A DNA stretch of 64,000 nucleotides from Candidatus Nanohaloarchaea archaeon (GTDB lineage Archaea > Nanohalarchaeota > Nanosalinia > Nanosalinales > Nanosalinaceae). The notes beneath the pieces were generated by a model. The model was not told where the DNA came from. It searched no databases and saw only the letters and a program-made list of their open reading frames with translations. The stretch lies in contig CP046106.1 in assembly GCA_013343275.1 (NCBI GenBank), positions 496,001 to 560,000 on the forward strand, read 5' to 3'. Position numbers and translations under genes: made by a program. Shown piece by piece: positions 33,392 to 41,755 of this stretch; position 1 is the stretch's first letter, and the number at the start of each line of letters is the position of its first letter.

Positions 33392-33802
33392 ATGAAACTA
33401 CAGGACTACGGCCTGATGTCTTTCAGGGCCTCGGCAATCTACTTCATGATTATCCAGGGATTCGGATTCCTGCTCAGACTAAATTATTCAGCCTTCCAGC
33501 TTTTCGGAGTCTCGACTATAGGCGTGATACTGTTCAATATCTGGGCCTTGATCGACTCCCACTACGATCTGCCTCGGCGTTTCTCAGGCTGTGGCGCACA
33601 CGGCCTCATGGACGAACGGGAGATGGAAGTAGCAACAACATCCGCAGCATACGGATTTATAGCCTCGATCTTCGCAGCATCGATCAATCAAGGACAAATC
33701 TATGCATTAACACAGAACCAGATCGCCCAGATCGGATTCGCAGCATTCCTCACACTATTCCTCGGAAAAACAGCTCACCAGAGATTCGGAGGAAAAATCT
33801 AG
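33392..33802 (+). CDS. Small membrane protein, DUF2178-like
   Basis: A 136-residue protein with four hydrophobic segments (AIYFMIIQGFGFLLRL, FGVSTIGVILFNIWALI, TSAAYGFIASIFAASI, IGFAAFLTLFLG). It has the DEREMEV motif before the third segment; the two following genes have DERN and DERK at the same place, so the three are paralogues. ATG 33,392 is chosen (MKLQDYGLMSF) over an upstream frame with no fit. It shares its last base with the next gene's GTG start and likely belongs to a membrane-protein/XRE regulator cassette. Confidence 0.75.
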   Translation: MKLQDYGLMSFRASAIYFMIIQGFGFLLRLNYSAFQLFGVSTIGVILFNIWALIDSHYDLPRRFSGCGAHGLMDEREMEVATTSAAYGFIASIFAASINQGQIYALTQNQIAQIGFAAFLTLFLGKTAHQRFGGKI

Positions 33803-34242
33803 TGAACCTGAGAGATAAAGGCCTGATATCTGTAAAACACAACTTCCTGATCTTTATCGCAGCATTGACAGGCCAGATAATCGCTGAACAATACTTTATA
33901 GCGCCGGAAAGCGGTGTCAGCATAGTAACAGCTCTGGCAGCAGTAATCGGGTTCAACATCGGAAACATAATTATGAAAAAGGCCTCCTCAGGCCAGCAGT
34001 ACGATGAGAGGAACTACAGAAACCTGGATGAAGGCCTTGCATGAGGATTCATCGTCGCGGCCTCGATGCTCGGCGTGGATCTCGCCACAGGTTTTTCCTG
34101 GAGTAAACCGGAGATTCTGATTGTATCAGCGTCGGTTGCAGTCCTTGTAATGATCTGCAGGAACTTCCGGCAGACAGAAGGCCTCTGGAAGAAATTCATT
34201 AACGGCTGGAAGCAAAGAATAAGAGGTGAAGCCAGTGAATAG
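33802..34242 (+). pseudogene. DUF2178-like membrane protein gene interrupted by in-frame TGA
   Basis: From GTG 33,802 the frame runs 80 codons to TGA at 34,042-34,044 and then stays open for another 65 codons to TAG at 34,240. The part after the TGA continues the family: GFIVAASMLGVDLATGF is the third membrane segment. Without gaps, the three paralogues align as SAAYGF, GLA-stop-GF, AMAWAF, so the TGA falls where others have Tyr or Trp. A change from TGG is one base. It may be a fresh nonsense mutation, a sequencing error, or readthrough; TGA is a normal stop elsewhere in the window. Confidence 0.75.
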
Positions 34243-34624
34243 AGAAGGCCTTTTACCAGCGCGGATGACGGCGATGTGGTTTACGGTTACCGCGGTATGG
34301 CTGTCGATAATGAACGGAGAGCACAGTCTCGGCCTTGAGCTGGTACATCTTTTCGGCGGGAGCCTTCTTGTAGCTGTACTCGTAAATATCTGGAACATTC
34401 GCAGAGAACAGCCTGTTATGGATGAACGGAAGCAACGGCTGGTGACGAACGCGATGGCGTGGGCCTTTGTGGTTATTGCTGTCGGTTTGCTGGTGGCTTC
34501 CAAGATGGCGAACCAGCCTTTTGATGCGATGACGGATCTGCTGGAGTTCGGTTTCTGGACCTGGCTGATCGTGATATCGGGAACGATGCTCTGGCAGAAG
34601 TACGGGCGGAGTGAAGGCCTGTAA
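34235..34624 (+). CDS. Small membrane protein, DUF2178-like
   Basis: A 129-residue paralogue of the two genes before it, four membrane segments and the motif VMDERKQRLVTNAMAWAFVV. GTG 34,235 is preferred over GTG 34,226 because AGGTGA lies just upstream of it; the start overlaps the stop of the preceding frame by eight bases, so translation is coupled if ribosomes reach that stop. This would need passage of the in-frame TGA or reinitiation. Confidence 0.75.
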   Translation: MNREGLLPARMTAMWFTVTAVWLSIMNGEHSLGLELVHLFGGSLLVAVLVNIWNIRREQPVMDERKQRLVTNAMAWAFVVIAVGLLVASKMANQPFDAMTDLLEFGFWTWLIVISGTMLWQKYGRSEGL

Positions 34625-34650
34625 ATACTTTCGCCTTCAAAGTGAGTGTT

Positions 34651-34863
34651 ATGGGAATTAAAAATCAACTGAAAGAGTACAGGGCAGAACAGGATATTAC
34701 ACAGGCCCAGCTGGCAGAACAGGTGAATGTTTCCCGGCAGACAATCAACGCGATCGAGACCGGGAAGTACGATCCGAGCCTGGAACTGGCCCTGAAGATC
34801 GCCGATTTTTTCGATACTGAAGTAGAGAGGATTTTCTCTCTAGCACAAAGAACCAAAGATTGA
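34651..34863 (+). CDS. XRE-family transcriptional regulator
   Basis: A 70-residue single-domain Cro/C1-type repressor: YRAEQDITQAQLAEQVNVSRQTINAIETGKYDPSLELALKIADFFD is the helix-turn-helix. Start ATG 34,651 (MGIKNQLKEYRA); a GTG nine bases upstream is the alternative. This YozG-like type often sits beside small membrane proteins of the DUF2178 or SdpI kind, as here, and probably represses this cluster. It may bind the palindromes at 33.34 kb. Confidence 0.9.
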   Translation: MGIKNQLKEYRAEQDITQAQLAEQVNVSRQTINAIETGKYDPSLELALKIADFFDTEVERIFSLAQRTKD

Positions 34864-34889
34864 AATCTAGAGGCGAGAAAAACTTTTTC

Positions 34890-35528
34890 ATGAACTTGGA
34901 AAAGCAGGATTACGGTGCAGTGATTCTAGGCCTTTTGATGGCTGCTGTAACGGTTTACGGCTGGTTACATCTACCAGATCAGATAGCAGTGCATTTCAAT
35001 GCTTCTGGAGAACCGGATCGAATCACCGATAAATTTCTGGGCCTGATCCTTCTGCCTGTAATGTTTTCCGGCTTCTACGTACTGTTCAAGCTGTTGCCGG
35101 GTATCGATCCGCTGGGAGAAAATATTCAGAAGTTCAAAGGCCAGTACAGAACTGTAATAGTAGCTGTTCTCGGATTCCTGACATATATCCAGGCCATGAT
35201 AGTTTTCTGGAATCTGGGCTACTCTTTCAGCATCAGTCAGGCCCTGGCGCCTGCTATAGCAGTACTTTACTACGTCATGGGAGATGTGATCAGTGAGGCC
35301 CGTCAGAACTGGTTTATCGGCATCAGAACGCCGTGGACTCTCAGCGATGAAGAGGTATGGAACCAGACTCACGAGAGATGCGGGCCTCTGTTCAAGATCG
35401 CTGCCGCGATAACTCTCATCGCGGTAGCTCTTCCGGATTACTTCCTGATACTTGCAGTAGCTCCAGCGCTTGCAGCCTCGCTCTATGCAACTTTCTATTC
35501 CTACAGAGAGTACCGGAGAGAAAATTAG
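34890..35528 (+). CDS. SdpI/DUF1648-family membrane protein
   Basis: A 212-residue protein with about six membrane segments. The DUF1648 signature is HLPDQIAVHFNASGEPDRITDK (about 27-48), and the SdpI signature is FIGIRTPWTLSDEEVWNQTHERCG (about 145-168). In Bacillus, SdpI gives immunity to the toxin SdpC and inactivates its repressor. In archaea this family often travels with XRE or ArsR regulators. ATG 34,890 (MNLEKQDYG) is chosen over TTG 34,860. A signal-sensing role with the XRE protein is inferred. Confidence 0.88.
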   Translation: MNLEKQDYGAVILGLLMAAVTVYGWLHLPDQIAVHFNASGEPDRITDKFLGLILLPVMFSGFYVLFKLLPGIDPLGENIQKFKGQYRTVIVAVLGFLTYIQAMIVFWNLGYSFSISQALAPAIAVLYYVMGDVISEARQNWFIGIRTPWTLSDEEVWNQTHERCGPLFKIAAAITLIAVALPDYFLILAVAPALAASLYATFYSYREYRREN

Positions 35529-35536
35529 AAGTCTGT

Positions 35537-35932
35537 CTATAGATCGTCGATCAAGTTTCCCAGGGCCTCATCGCCGTACTTGTTTTCGTATATCTTCAGG
35601 TAGCCTAGAATCAGGTCTTCAAAGTTCTCGCGGTGTTCTTCCGCGTCCATATCATTTGCGATCTCTTCAAGGCCTTTCTCGGTCAGCCTGAAGTACTTCC
35701 TGTCGCTGTCTTCAAGACCTCTGTCCTTAACTTCTTTCTCATCCAGCTTTTCGAGAAGGCCTTCGTCCTCAAGTCGCTGAATCAATGGGTATATTGTTCC
35801 ATAGCTGGGGCTCCAGTAGCCTTCCGTCACATCTTCTATTCCTGATACAACGCCGTACCCGTAATTTGGGCCGTTCTCGAACTGCTTGAGCACGCTGTAC
35901 CTCAAGATGTGGCTTGGAAGCTTCTTACCCAT
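35537..35932 (-). CDS. PadR-family transcriptional regulator
   Basis: A 131-residue winged-helix repressor: LRYSVLKQFENGPNYGYGVVSGI, then SPSYGTIYPLIQRLEDEGLLEK, and the beta-wing DRKYFRLTEKGLEEI. ATG 35,932 (MGKKLPSHILRY) is chosen since the TATA box is near 35,996-36,003 and a palindrome lies between; ATGs at 35,980 and 35,995 would overlap that operator. It is divergent from the MATE exporter gene, the classic layout of a PadR that represses itself and an exporter. Confidence 0.88.
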   Translation of the reverse strand: MGKKLPSHILRYSVLKQFENGPNYGYGVVSGIEDVTEGYWSPSYGTIYPLIQRLEDEGLLEKLDEKEVKDRGLEDSDRKYFRLTEKGLEEIANDMDAEEHRENFEDLILGYLKIYENKYGDEALGNLIDDL

Positions 35933-35971
35933 GAACCTTGTATAGTCTCGAATCTTTTTGTCAGTTACGAT

Positions 35972-35985
35972 TCGAAACATTTCGA
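35972..35985. promoter_or_regulatory. Candidate PadR operator in the padR-MATE divergent promoter
   Basis: TCGAAA-ca-TTTCGA, with six-base arms, within a stretch with two copies of CGATTCGA (35,968-35,975 and 35,982-35,990). The site lies between the TATA-like TTTTTAAAT (35,996-36,004) shared by the divergent genes and the PadR start. Binding here would block PadR transcription and probably also MATE. Confidence 0.6.
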
Positions 35986-36026
35986 TTCGATACATGTTTT
36001 TAAATTTTCCAGCAGAATCTTCAACC

Positions 36027-37535
36027 ATGGTTCTCGCTAAAATCACTGATTTAATCAGCAGCAAGTTCAAATCCCAGGAAGAACTCGATCTACTGAACGG
36101 GCCGGTAGGCAAGAACCTTTTCTACCTCTCGCTGCCGGTCATAATGATCAACCTGTTACAGACAGCCTACAACCTGGCAGATACTTTCTGGCTGGGCCAG
36201 TACAGCAACAACGCACTTGAAGCCATCACCTACGCTTTTCCACTGGTCTTCTTCCTGATATCCCTTGGAATGGGCCTTGCAGTAGCAGGCAGCGTCCTGG
36301 TCGCGCAGTACGAAGGATCAGGTAACAAAAAGAAGAGGAATTACGCTGCATCGCAAACCATCGCATTCAGCGCACTGGCCTCCGTTATCATTGGAGGTAT
36401 AGGATACTTCTTCATACCAGACATCGTAGGCCTTCTTGGAGCTTCAGGCCCTGTAGCAGCCTCTGCAGCACAGTACCTGGAAGTTATCTCGCTAGGCCTG
36501 TTCTCGATGTTCGGCTTCCTGGTCTTCCAGTCTCTGATGAGAGGTTATGGAGACACAGTTACGCCTATGCTCCTGATGCTCGGAACGGTCATACTGAACA
36601 TTATAATCGACCCTATCTTCATCTTCGGCTGGGGTCCAGTACCTGAAATGGGTGTAAAAGGTGCTGCTCTTGCAACAGTGCTTGCAAGAACACTTTCACT
36701 AGCTATAGGAGTAGGAATACTGTTTACCGGCCGCAAAGGGATAGAGATCTCGCTCAGCCAGATGCACCCGGACCTGAATTTCTTCAAGAAGATGATGGCG
36801 ATCGGAATACCGGCCTCGGCAGAGGGAACCGGTAGATCTCTTTCTGTCAACGCGCTTGTAGCAGTAGTTGGTACAGTATTTGCAGGATCGGTCGTAGCAG
36901 GCTACGGTATCGCGGTAAGAATATTTTCTATGGTCTTCCTCCCTGCAGCAGCTGTAGGCAGAGGGGTTGAATCCATGACCGGTCAGAATATCGGAGCAGA
37001 GAACTACGATCGTGCAGCAGAGACAGCAAGATTTGGAGCCAAGTGGACCTTCCTTATACTCTCACTGCTCGGCGTAATCACATTTGTATTCGCAAAACCT
37101 ATCTCCTCAGTATTCACCACCGATCCAGAGATTGCAGCAGTCGGCGCCGAGTTCCTACGTTACGTATCATTCAGCTTCGGGTTCATCGGCGTTCTCAGAA
37201 GCTACAACGGAAGTCTCAGAGGCGCAGGAAAGACAGCTACCGCAGCAGTAATCTCTATAGCAACCCTAGGCCTTATCAGGCTTCCAATAGCCTACTTCGG
37301 AGCAATCAACATCGGAACAAGAGGAGTGTGGGCCGCGTTCTTCATCTCCAATGTCGCAGGAGCCGGAATCGCATACCTGTGGTACCAGAGAGGAACCTGG
37401 AGACAGAGAATAACAGAGGAAGAGAAAGCAAAAGGAGAAGTATCAGAGGAGACAGGCGGTACAGGAGGATCTATTACAGAGTCAGTCAGCAAGAAAATTG
37501 CAGGACTAATCCCCGGCCTCTCCAGCAGAAGTTAG
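36027..37535 (+). CDS. MATE-family multidrug/Na+ exporter
   Basis: A 502-residue transporter with twelve membrane segments, two MatE repeats: first at GPVGKNLFYLSLPVIMINLLQTAYNLADTFWLGQY, second near LNFFKKMMAIGIPASAEGTGRSL. It would pump out drugs or metabolites in exchange for Na+ or H+. ATG 36,027 is about 25 bases after the TATA-like element and gives a leaderless mRNA. Divergent from its probable repressor PadR; its stop overlaps the TetR gene stop by four bases. Confidence 0.93.
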   Translation: MVLAKITDLISSKFKSQEELDLLNGPVGKNLFYLSLPVIMINLLQTAYNLADTFWLGQYSNNALEAITYAFPLVFFLISLGMGLAVAGSVLVAQYEGSGNKKKRNYAASQTIAFSALASVIIGGIGYFFIPDIVGLLGASGPVAASAAQYLEVISLGLFSMFGFLVFQSLMRGYGDTVTPMLLMLGTVILNIIIDPIFIFGWGPVPEMGVKGAALATVLARTLSLAIGVGILFTGRKGIEISLSQMHPDLNFFKKMMAIGIPASAEGTGRSLSVNALVAVVGTVFAGSVVAGYGIAVRIFSMVFLPAAAVGRGVESMTGQNIGAENYDRAAETARFGAKWTFLILSLLGVITFVFAKPISSVFTTDPEIAAVGAEFLRYVSFSFGFIGVLRSYNGSLRGAGKTATAAVISIATLGLIRLPIAYFGAINIGTRGVWAAFFISNVAGAGIAYLWYQRGTWRQRITEEEKAKGEVSEETGGTGGSITESVSKKIAGLIPGLSSRS

Positions 37536-38104
37536 CCGGAGTCTGAGAACGAACAGCACTGATCGTCCAGAAATGCAGATATAGTATCTTTCATATCCTC
37601 TTTCAACTCTTTCAAGCCTTCTCTATCACCTGAAGCTACTTTCCGGCTTATACTGCCTTCGATCATTGAGAGAAATATTTCTGCAGCTACTTCAGAATTT
37701 TCCGCACCGGCCTCACTCATTATCTCCGATACGTTTTCGAGAAAAATCCTGTCTGCTTCCTGGAATTTTTCCTGAAACTTTTCGTTGTGCTGGGCCTGGA
37801 CACGTAGCTCCTGGAAGGCCTTCTGGAACTCCCACTGCTCCTCACTTTCAATCCCCAGAGCTTTATCCAGTATTCCATCAATCCTGGCCTCCGGAGAATC
37901 GTTTTCATACTCAAAATCCGCCTTCTCCATCAGAAAGTCCAGGAAGGAAAGCATCAGATCCCCTTTATCATCAAAATGGTAATAGATCAGGGATTTGCCT
38001 TTATCCGACTCATCCGCAATCTTCTGAATAGAGAGATCTGCGTAGCCGTGCTTGCATAAGGCCTTGAATGTAGCATCCATGATCTCTTCTTTTGAGTCGC
38101 TCAT
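37532..38104 (-). CDS. TetR-family transcriptional regulator
   Basis: A 190-residue repressor. N-terminal helix-turn-helix: IMDATFKALCKHGYADLSIQKIADESDKGKSLIYYHFDDKGDLML (about 8-52). The C-terminal region is helical and acidic, ending in DDQCCSFSDSG. Divergent from the RND/CARDB operon with two inverted repeats between them. The stop shares TTAG with the MATE gene. Confidence 0.92.
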   Translation of the reverse strand: MSDSKEEIMDATFKALCKHGYADLSIQKIADESDKGKSLIYYHFDDKGDLMLSFLDFLMEKADFEYENDSPEARIDGILDKALGIESEEQWEFQKAFQELRVQAQHNEKFQEKFQEADRIFLENVSEIMSEAGAENSEVAAEIFLSMIEGSISRKVASGDREGLKELKEDMKDTISAFLDDQCCSFSDSG

Positions 38105-38122
38105 CTCTATCTTTCCACGGTG

Positions 38123-38166
38123 ACTGAATGTTCGTTCAGTTTCTTAAGTCTACGGATCTTAAGAAA
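38123..38166. promoter_or_regulatory. Two operator-like inverted repeats between TetR and RND genes
   Basis: ACTGAA-tgttcg-TTCAGT (38,123-38,140) and TTTCTTAAG / CTTAAGAAA (38,140-38,148 and 38,158-38,166; perfect nine-base arms, nine-base centre). The second covers TATA-like TTCTTAAG elements on both strands, so a bound TetR would shut both promoters. Spacing to ATG 38,176 and to the TetR ATG at 38,104 fits the two promoters. Confidence 0.6.
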
Positions 38167-38175
38167 TGAATAGTG

Positions 38176-39279
38176 ATGGAAAACCCTCTGAATCTGCTGG
38201 CCAGAGCGCATCTCGAGCATACCGACAAGATTATCGCGTTCTGCCTGTTACTGACAGTTATACTTTCCCTCGGGCTCCCTCAGATCCAGTTACAGACCAA
38301 TTTCCAGGAAAGCCTACCTGACAGCCTCCCTCCGATAAAGGCCCAGGAGAAGGTTGAGGCCAACTTCGGCAGCAGTAACTCTATTATAGTGCTTTTCCAG
38401 ACGAACGAGAAGAAGCTGGAGGAGAATTTCGTGACCGATGTCCGTGATCCACGTATGATCCGGACTCTGAACTTTCTGGAGCAGGAGCTGCAGAACGAAC
38501 CGTCTATTGCCTCGGTTAACTCGATGGCCTCGCTTTTCGAGGAGAACCCTGACTTGAAGAAGGAAGTGAAGAGAGTTCTTTCTCAGACCGAGGCCAGTTT
38601 CACGAACCGGGACTATACTGCGACCACGATGTTTATCCAGCTCAGCAACGATATGACAGAGGAAAACGTGCGTGAGGCCACTCGGACAATCAGGGAGAAC
38701 ATAGAGCAGTCGCCCAGATATCCGGGAATAAGTATCCAGATAACAGGGACGCCAGTCATGAGGAACGTGCTGTCAGATGTACTGATAACAGATACTGTTA
38801 CAATTATTGCAGTGGCCTCAGCACTGATATGGGTGCTGCTAGCTGCGGTAAGAGGGCCTGTATACGGAACTGCTACTTTTGCACCTCTCTTCATAGGCCT
38901 TCTGTGGGCGCTGGGCGCAATGGGGCTTCTGGGGATACCTATGACGATCGCCACTATCGCGATTGGATCGATGCTGCTGGGTCTCGGAGTCGAGTACGGT
39001 TCCTTCATATCAGAGAGGATCGTGGAGGAAACCAGCGAGCAGGGACTGGAGGACGGAATAATGACCGCCGTACCGAACACCGGTAAGGCGGTCCTCGGTT
39101 CCTCAACTACCGATCTTGTAGGCTTCCTGGCATTGCTGCTGGCCTCGATCTCCTTCATGAGGGATCTGGGGCTGACACTTGCACTGGGAGAGGGATTGAC
39201 ACTGGCCGCAGCGCTCCTTCTGACACCAGCCCTTATCGTAAAATACGAGAGATGGAAACAGGAAGGTGACGGAGAATGA
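38176..39279 (+). CDS. RND-superfamily transporter, first half (MMPL/HAE3-like)
   Basis: A 367-residue half-size RND protein: one membrane segment near residues 17-38, an external domain (LQTNFQESLPDSLPPIKAQEKVEANFG ... PRYPGISIQITGTP), then five segments from about 197 to 360. Normal RND pumps are about twice as long with two such units; here the second unit is a separate gene overlapping by ATGA (39,276-39,279). The HAE3 group in archaea often moves hydrophobic molecules. Start ATG 38,176; GTG 38,173 is the alternative. Confidence 0.88.
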   Translation: MENPLNLLARAHLEHTDKIIAFCLLLTVILSLGLPQIQLQTNFQESLPDSLPPIKAQEKVEANFGSSNSIIVLFQTNEKKLEENFVTDVRDPRMIRTLNFLEQELQNEPSIASVNSMASLFEENPDLKKEVKRVLSQTEASFTNRDYTATTMFIQLSNDMTEENVREATRTIRENIEQSPRYPGISIQITGTPVMRNVLSDVLITDTVTIIAVASALIWVLLAAVRGPVYGTATFAPLFIGLLWALGAMGLLGIPMTIATIAIGSMLLGLGVEYGSFISERIVEETSEQGLEDGIMTAVPNTGKAVLGSSTTDLVGFLALLLASISFMRDLGLTLALGEGLTLAAALLLTPALIVKYERWKQEGDGE

Positions 39280-40475
39280 ACGGAAAAGTAGATAGAGCAC
39301 TTGAAAAATACTCCGATACTATCGAAAGCAGGCCTCTAACAGTTCTTGCAGTAGCAGTCATGGCAACCGCTGTACTGGCCTCCGGAGCTTCCAAAGTTCA
39401 GACAGAGCAGATGAGTCAGGAAGACCTGCTGCCGGATTCAATGCCTACCATGGAGGCCTTCAGCGTGATAAGCTCCGAGTTCTCGACAGCTTCAGGAACC
39501 AGTTACACAATACTTATTGAGACCGCACCACAGTACCCTAACTCGACAGAGATAAGAGATCTCCGGCAACCGGAGGCCCTGAGATTTATGAAGGCTGTCT
39601 CCGATGATCTAAGCTCCAGAGATAAGATCAGTTCAGTATCCGGGCCTTCAGATCTGTTCCGAGGAAGTATTCCGTCCAGCAAGACCAGGGTTGACCAGGC
39701 CTTCAGAACTCTGGGCGAAGCGAGATGGAGCAACTACGTCTCCAGCGACTACACTGCAGCAATTATGCGTGTGGATACTGTTGAGATGTCGACATCTGAG
39801 CAGATGCAGCTGGCAAATCAGATAAGACAGACCGTCAGATCACACGAGAAACCTGCAGGTCTGGATATAAGCTATACAGGTCAGCCATTTATCGACAAGG
39901 CCTTCCAGCAGCAGACGCAGAAAACTATGAGTATAACAGGAGCTGCGGCCCTCCTGGGAGTGATTCTGGTAGTGGTTCTTCTTTTCCGGTCGCTTTTCTA
40001 CGGATTTACCTCTCTGCTCACACTGGTATTTGGAGTCACAGCAGGTTTCGGTATCTTCGGCTGGCTGGGCCTTAATATGAGTCCTGCAACATCCGGTGCA
40101 ATCACAATGGGTATCGGAGTCGCGATAGACTTCGGAATCCAGCCAATATCACGGTACATAGAGGAAAGAGAGAACTTTGGGATAGAGAAATCTCTGGAGG
40201 AAACTATCAAAGGCATTGTAACACCGATGACAGTGGGCCTCATCGCTGCAAACATCGGTTTCCTGTCGCTCAACGTTGGCAGAGTTACATTCCTCTCAGA
40301 TCTTGGAACATTGCTTACATTGACGACTACAATGGCCTACGTTGCGGCATTCACAGTTATTCCTTCCTCGCTCGTAATTTACGATCGCTACTTCACCAGA
40401 AACGGGACTTCAGGCTTTACTTTATCTAAAATTACCGGAAATTCGGAAAACAGTACTAAAGGTGAATCACAATAA
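39276..40475 (+). CDS. RND-superfamily transporter, second half (MMPL/HAE3-like)
   Basis: A 399-residue half-size RND protein, with the first segment at about 20-36, an external domain (DLLPDSMPTMEAFSVISSEF...), and five C-terminal segments (ITGAAALLGVILVVVLLF onward). The DLLPDSMPTMEAF phrase mirrors SLPDSLPPIKAQE of the first half, so the two arose from one duplicated unit. Probably pairs with the preceding half in one complex. Followed by a CARDB-domain surface protein. Confidence 0.88.
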   Translation: MNGKVDRALEKYSDTIESRPLTVLAVAVMATAVLASGASKVQTEQMSQEDLLPDSMPTMEAFSVISSEFSTASGTSYTILIETAPQYPNSTEIRDLRQPEALRFMKAVSDDLSSRDKISSVSGPSDLFRGSIPSSKTRVDQAFRTLGEARWSNYVSSDYTAAIMRVDTVEMSTSEQMQLANQIRQTVRSHEKPAGLDISYTGQPFIDKAFQQQTQKTMSITGAAALLGVILVVVLLFRSLFYGFTSLLTLVFGVTAGFGIFGWLGLNMSPATSGAITMGIGVAIDFGIQPISRYIEERENFGIEKSLEETIKGIVTPMTVGLIAANIGFLSLNVGRVTFLSDLGTLLTLTTTMAYVAAFTVIPSSLVIYDRYFTRNGTSGFTLSKITGNSENSTKGESQ

Positions 40476-40476
40476 A

Positions 40477-41676
40477 ATGAAAACGAAAGCACTAGCTTTA
40501 ATCACGGCTGCTGCGCTTCTCATGGGCGGAGCTGCAGCACAGACTCAAGACAGCCCACAACTCAATGCAATTCTGATTAACACAGATCCTGCTCCTGTAC
40601 AGTCAGGAGAAGACGCAGAGATAACTTTCAAGATACGGAACAGCGGCGGCGCTACTGCTGAAGACGTAGAGGTTGGATTAGTTGACTCCTTCCCTTTCCA
40701 GCTTAAACCAGACAGGAAGAGGACCTACAGCATCGGAGATATAGGGCCTAGCGATGGAATACAGCTTCCGACGTACGAGGTCCTTGTAGCGGAGAATGCT
40801 CCGGACGGCTCGAACAAGCTGAAGCTGCGGATTTCCCGGGGAGATCTTTCCTACACCGAGACGATCCCTATCCAGGTGCAGAGCCAGGATATAGAGCTTA
40901 ATCTGGCCAATCTGCAGACAGTTCCAACGCAGCTGACACCAGGAACGGAGAACGCAAAAATGGTTGTGGAAGTAGTTAACAACGGTGAGAAAACCGCTGA
41001 AAACGTGGTAGTTGATGTAGGCCTTCCTGAAAGCTTCCAGAAGACCTCCAGCTTCTCTACCCGGCAGGCAATCGGAAATCTGGGTCCTGGACAGGTGAAG
41101 AAGGCGGAGTTCACGTTCGATATACAGAAAACGGCAGAGAAAGGAACTGTAAGGATCCCTACAAACATCACCTACACGACAGGAGAATCAAACAACAGGA
41201 TAACGGAGAGCGCCAACTTCAGATTCCACCTGGCCGGCAAACCACAGTTCAAGGTAGTGGATGTAGAAAGCAACTTGAAGACTGGTGGTACAGGTCAGCT
41301 AAGGATTACAGTGAAGAACACTGGTTCAGAACAGGCCTCTTCAAGCCGTATCAGGGTTCTGGACTCATCTGATCTTCCTTTCAGCTATGATTCTGCAAGC
41401 CATTACATTGGGACACTTGAGCCAGACCAGAATGGGACTGTTGTGTTCGATGTTACAGCAGGGCCAGATGCTGTGGCGAAGAACTACCTGCTTGACTTCG
41501 AGATCCGGGGCGTCAAAGACACCCAGACATATGTAGAGAGCACGACAGTCAAAGTCGACATCGCAGAAGGAGACAGAGATTCAGGCCTTCCTCTCCCGAT
41601 TATAGCAGCTGCACTACTAGCAGCCGCCGGCGCATACATCTTCCGGGAGAAAATTGCAGAGACCCTCAGCAGGTAA
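40477..41676 (+). CDS. Secreted CARDB/NEW3-type surface protein (COG1361-like)
   Basis: A 399-residue protein with an N-terminal signal peptide (LALITAAALLMGGAAAQ), three immunoglobulin-like repeats of about 115 residues each with the pattern DAEITFKIRNSGGATAEDVEVGL, AKMVVEVVNNGEKTAENVVVDVGL, GQLRITVKNTGSEQASSSRIRVL, and a C-terminal membrane anchor (LPLPIIAAALLAAAGAYIF) with a short basic tail. ATG 40,477 begins one base after the RND stop (TAAAATG). Proteins of this type are encoded with RND pumps and TetR regulators in haloarchaea and methanogens; it may be the outer part of the pump or link it to the S-layer. Confidence 0.85.
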   Translation: MKTKALALITAAALLMGGAAAQTQDSPQLNAILINTDPAPVQSGEDAEITFKIRNSGGATAEDVEVGLVDSFPFQLKPDRKRTYSIGDIGPSDGIQLPTYEVLVAENAPDGSNKLKLRISRGDLSYTETIPIQVQSQDIELNLANLQTVPTQLTPGTENAKMVVEVVNNGEKTAENVVVDVGLPESFQKTSSFSTRQAIGNLGPGQVKKAEFTFDIQKTAEKGTVRIPTNITYTTGESNNRITESANFRFHLAGKPQFKVVDVESNLKTGGTGQLRITVKNTGSEQASSSRIRVLDSSDLPFSYDSASHYIGTLEPDQNGTVVFDVTAGPDAVAKNYLLDFEIRGVKDTQTYVESTTVKVDIAEGDRDSGLPLPIIAAALLAAAGAYIFREKIAETLSR

Positions 41677-41755
41677 AAACCCAGGCCTCTATTTCCCTTT
41701 TTTCTTCAAATTTTTCTGGCTGCATCTAAAAAGATTCGCGGCGTAAAAACCAAGT

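Noticed and set aside
33802-34242. TGA decoded as tryptophan in a changed genetic code
   Set aside because: eL42, Nop10, PAC2-family and enolase genes all end properly at TGA, and Trp is encoded by TGG throughout.
34126-34668. Long minus-strand ORF of 180 codons across the DUF2178-like genes
   Set aside because: It is antisense to recognised paralogous membrane proteins and the XRE gene start; no family pattern and no promoter.
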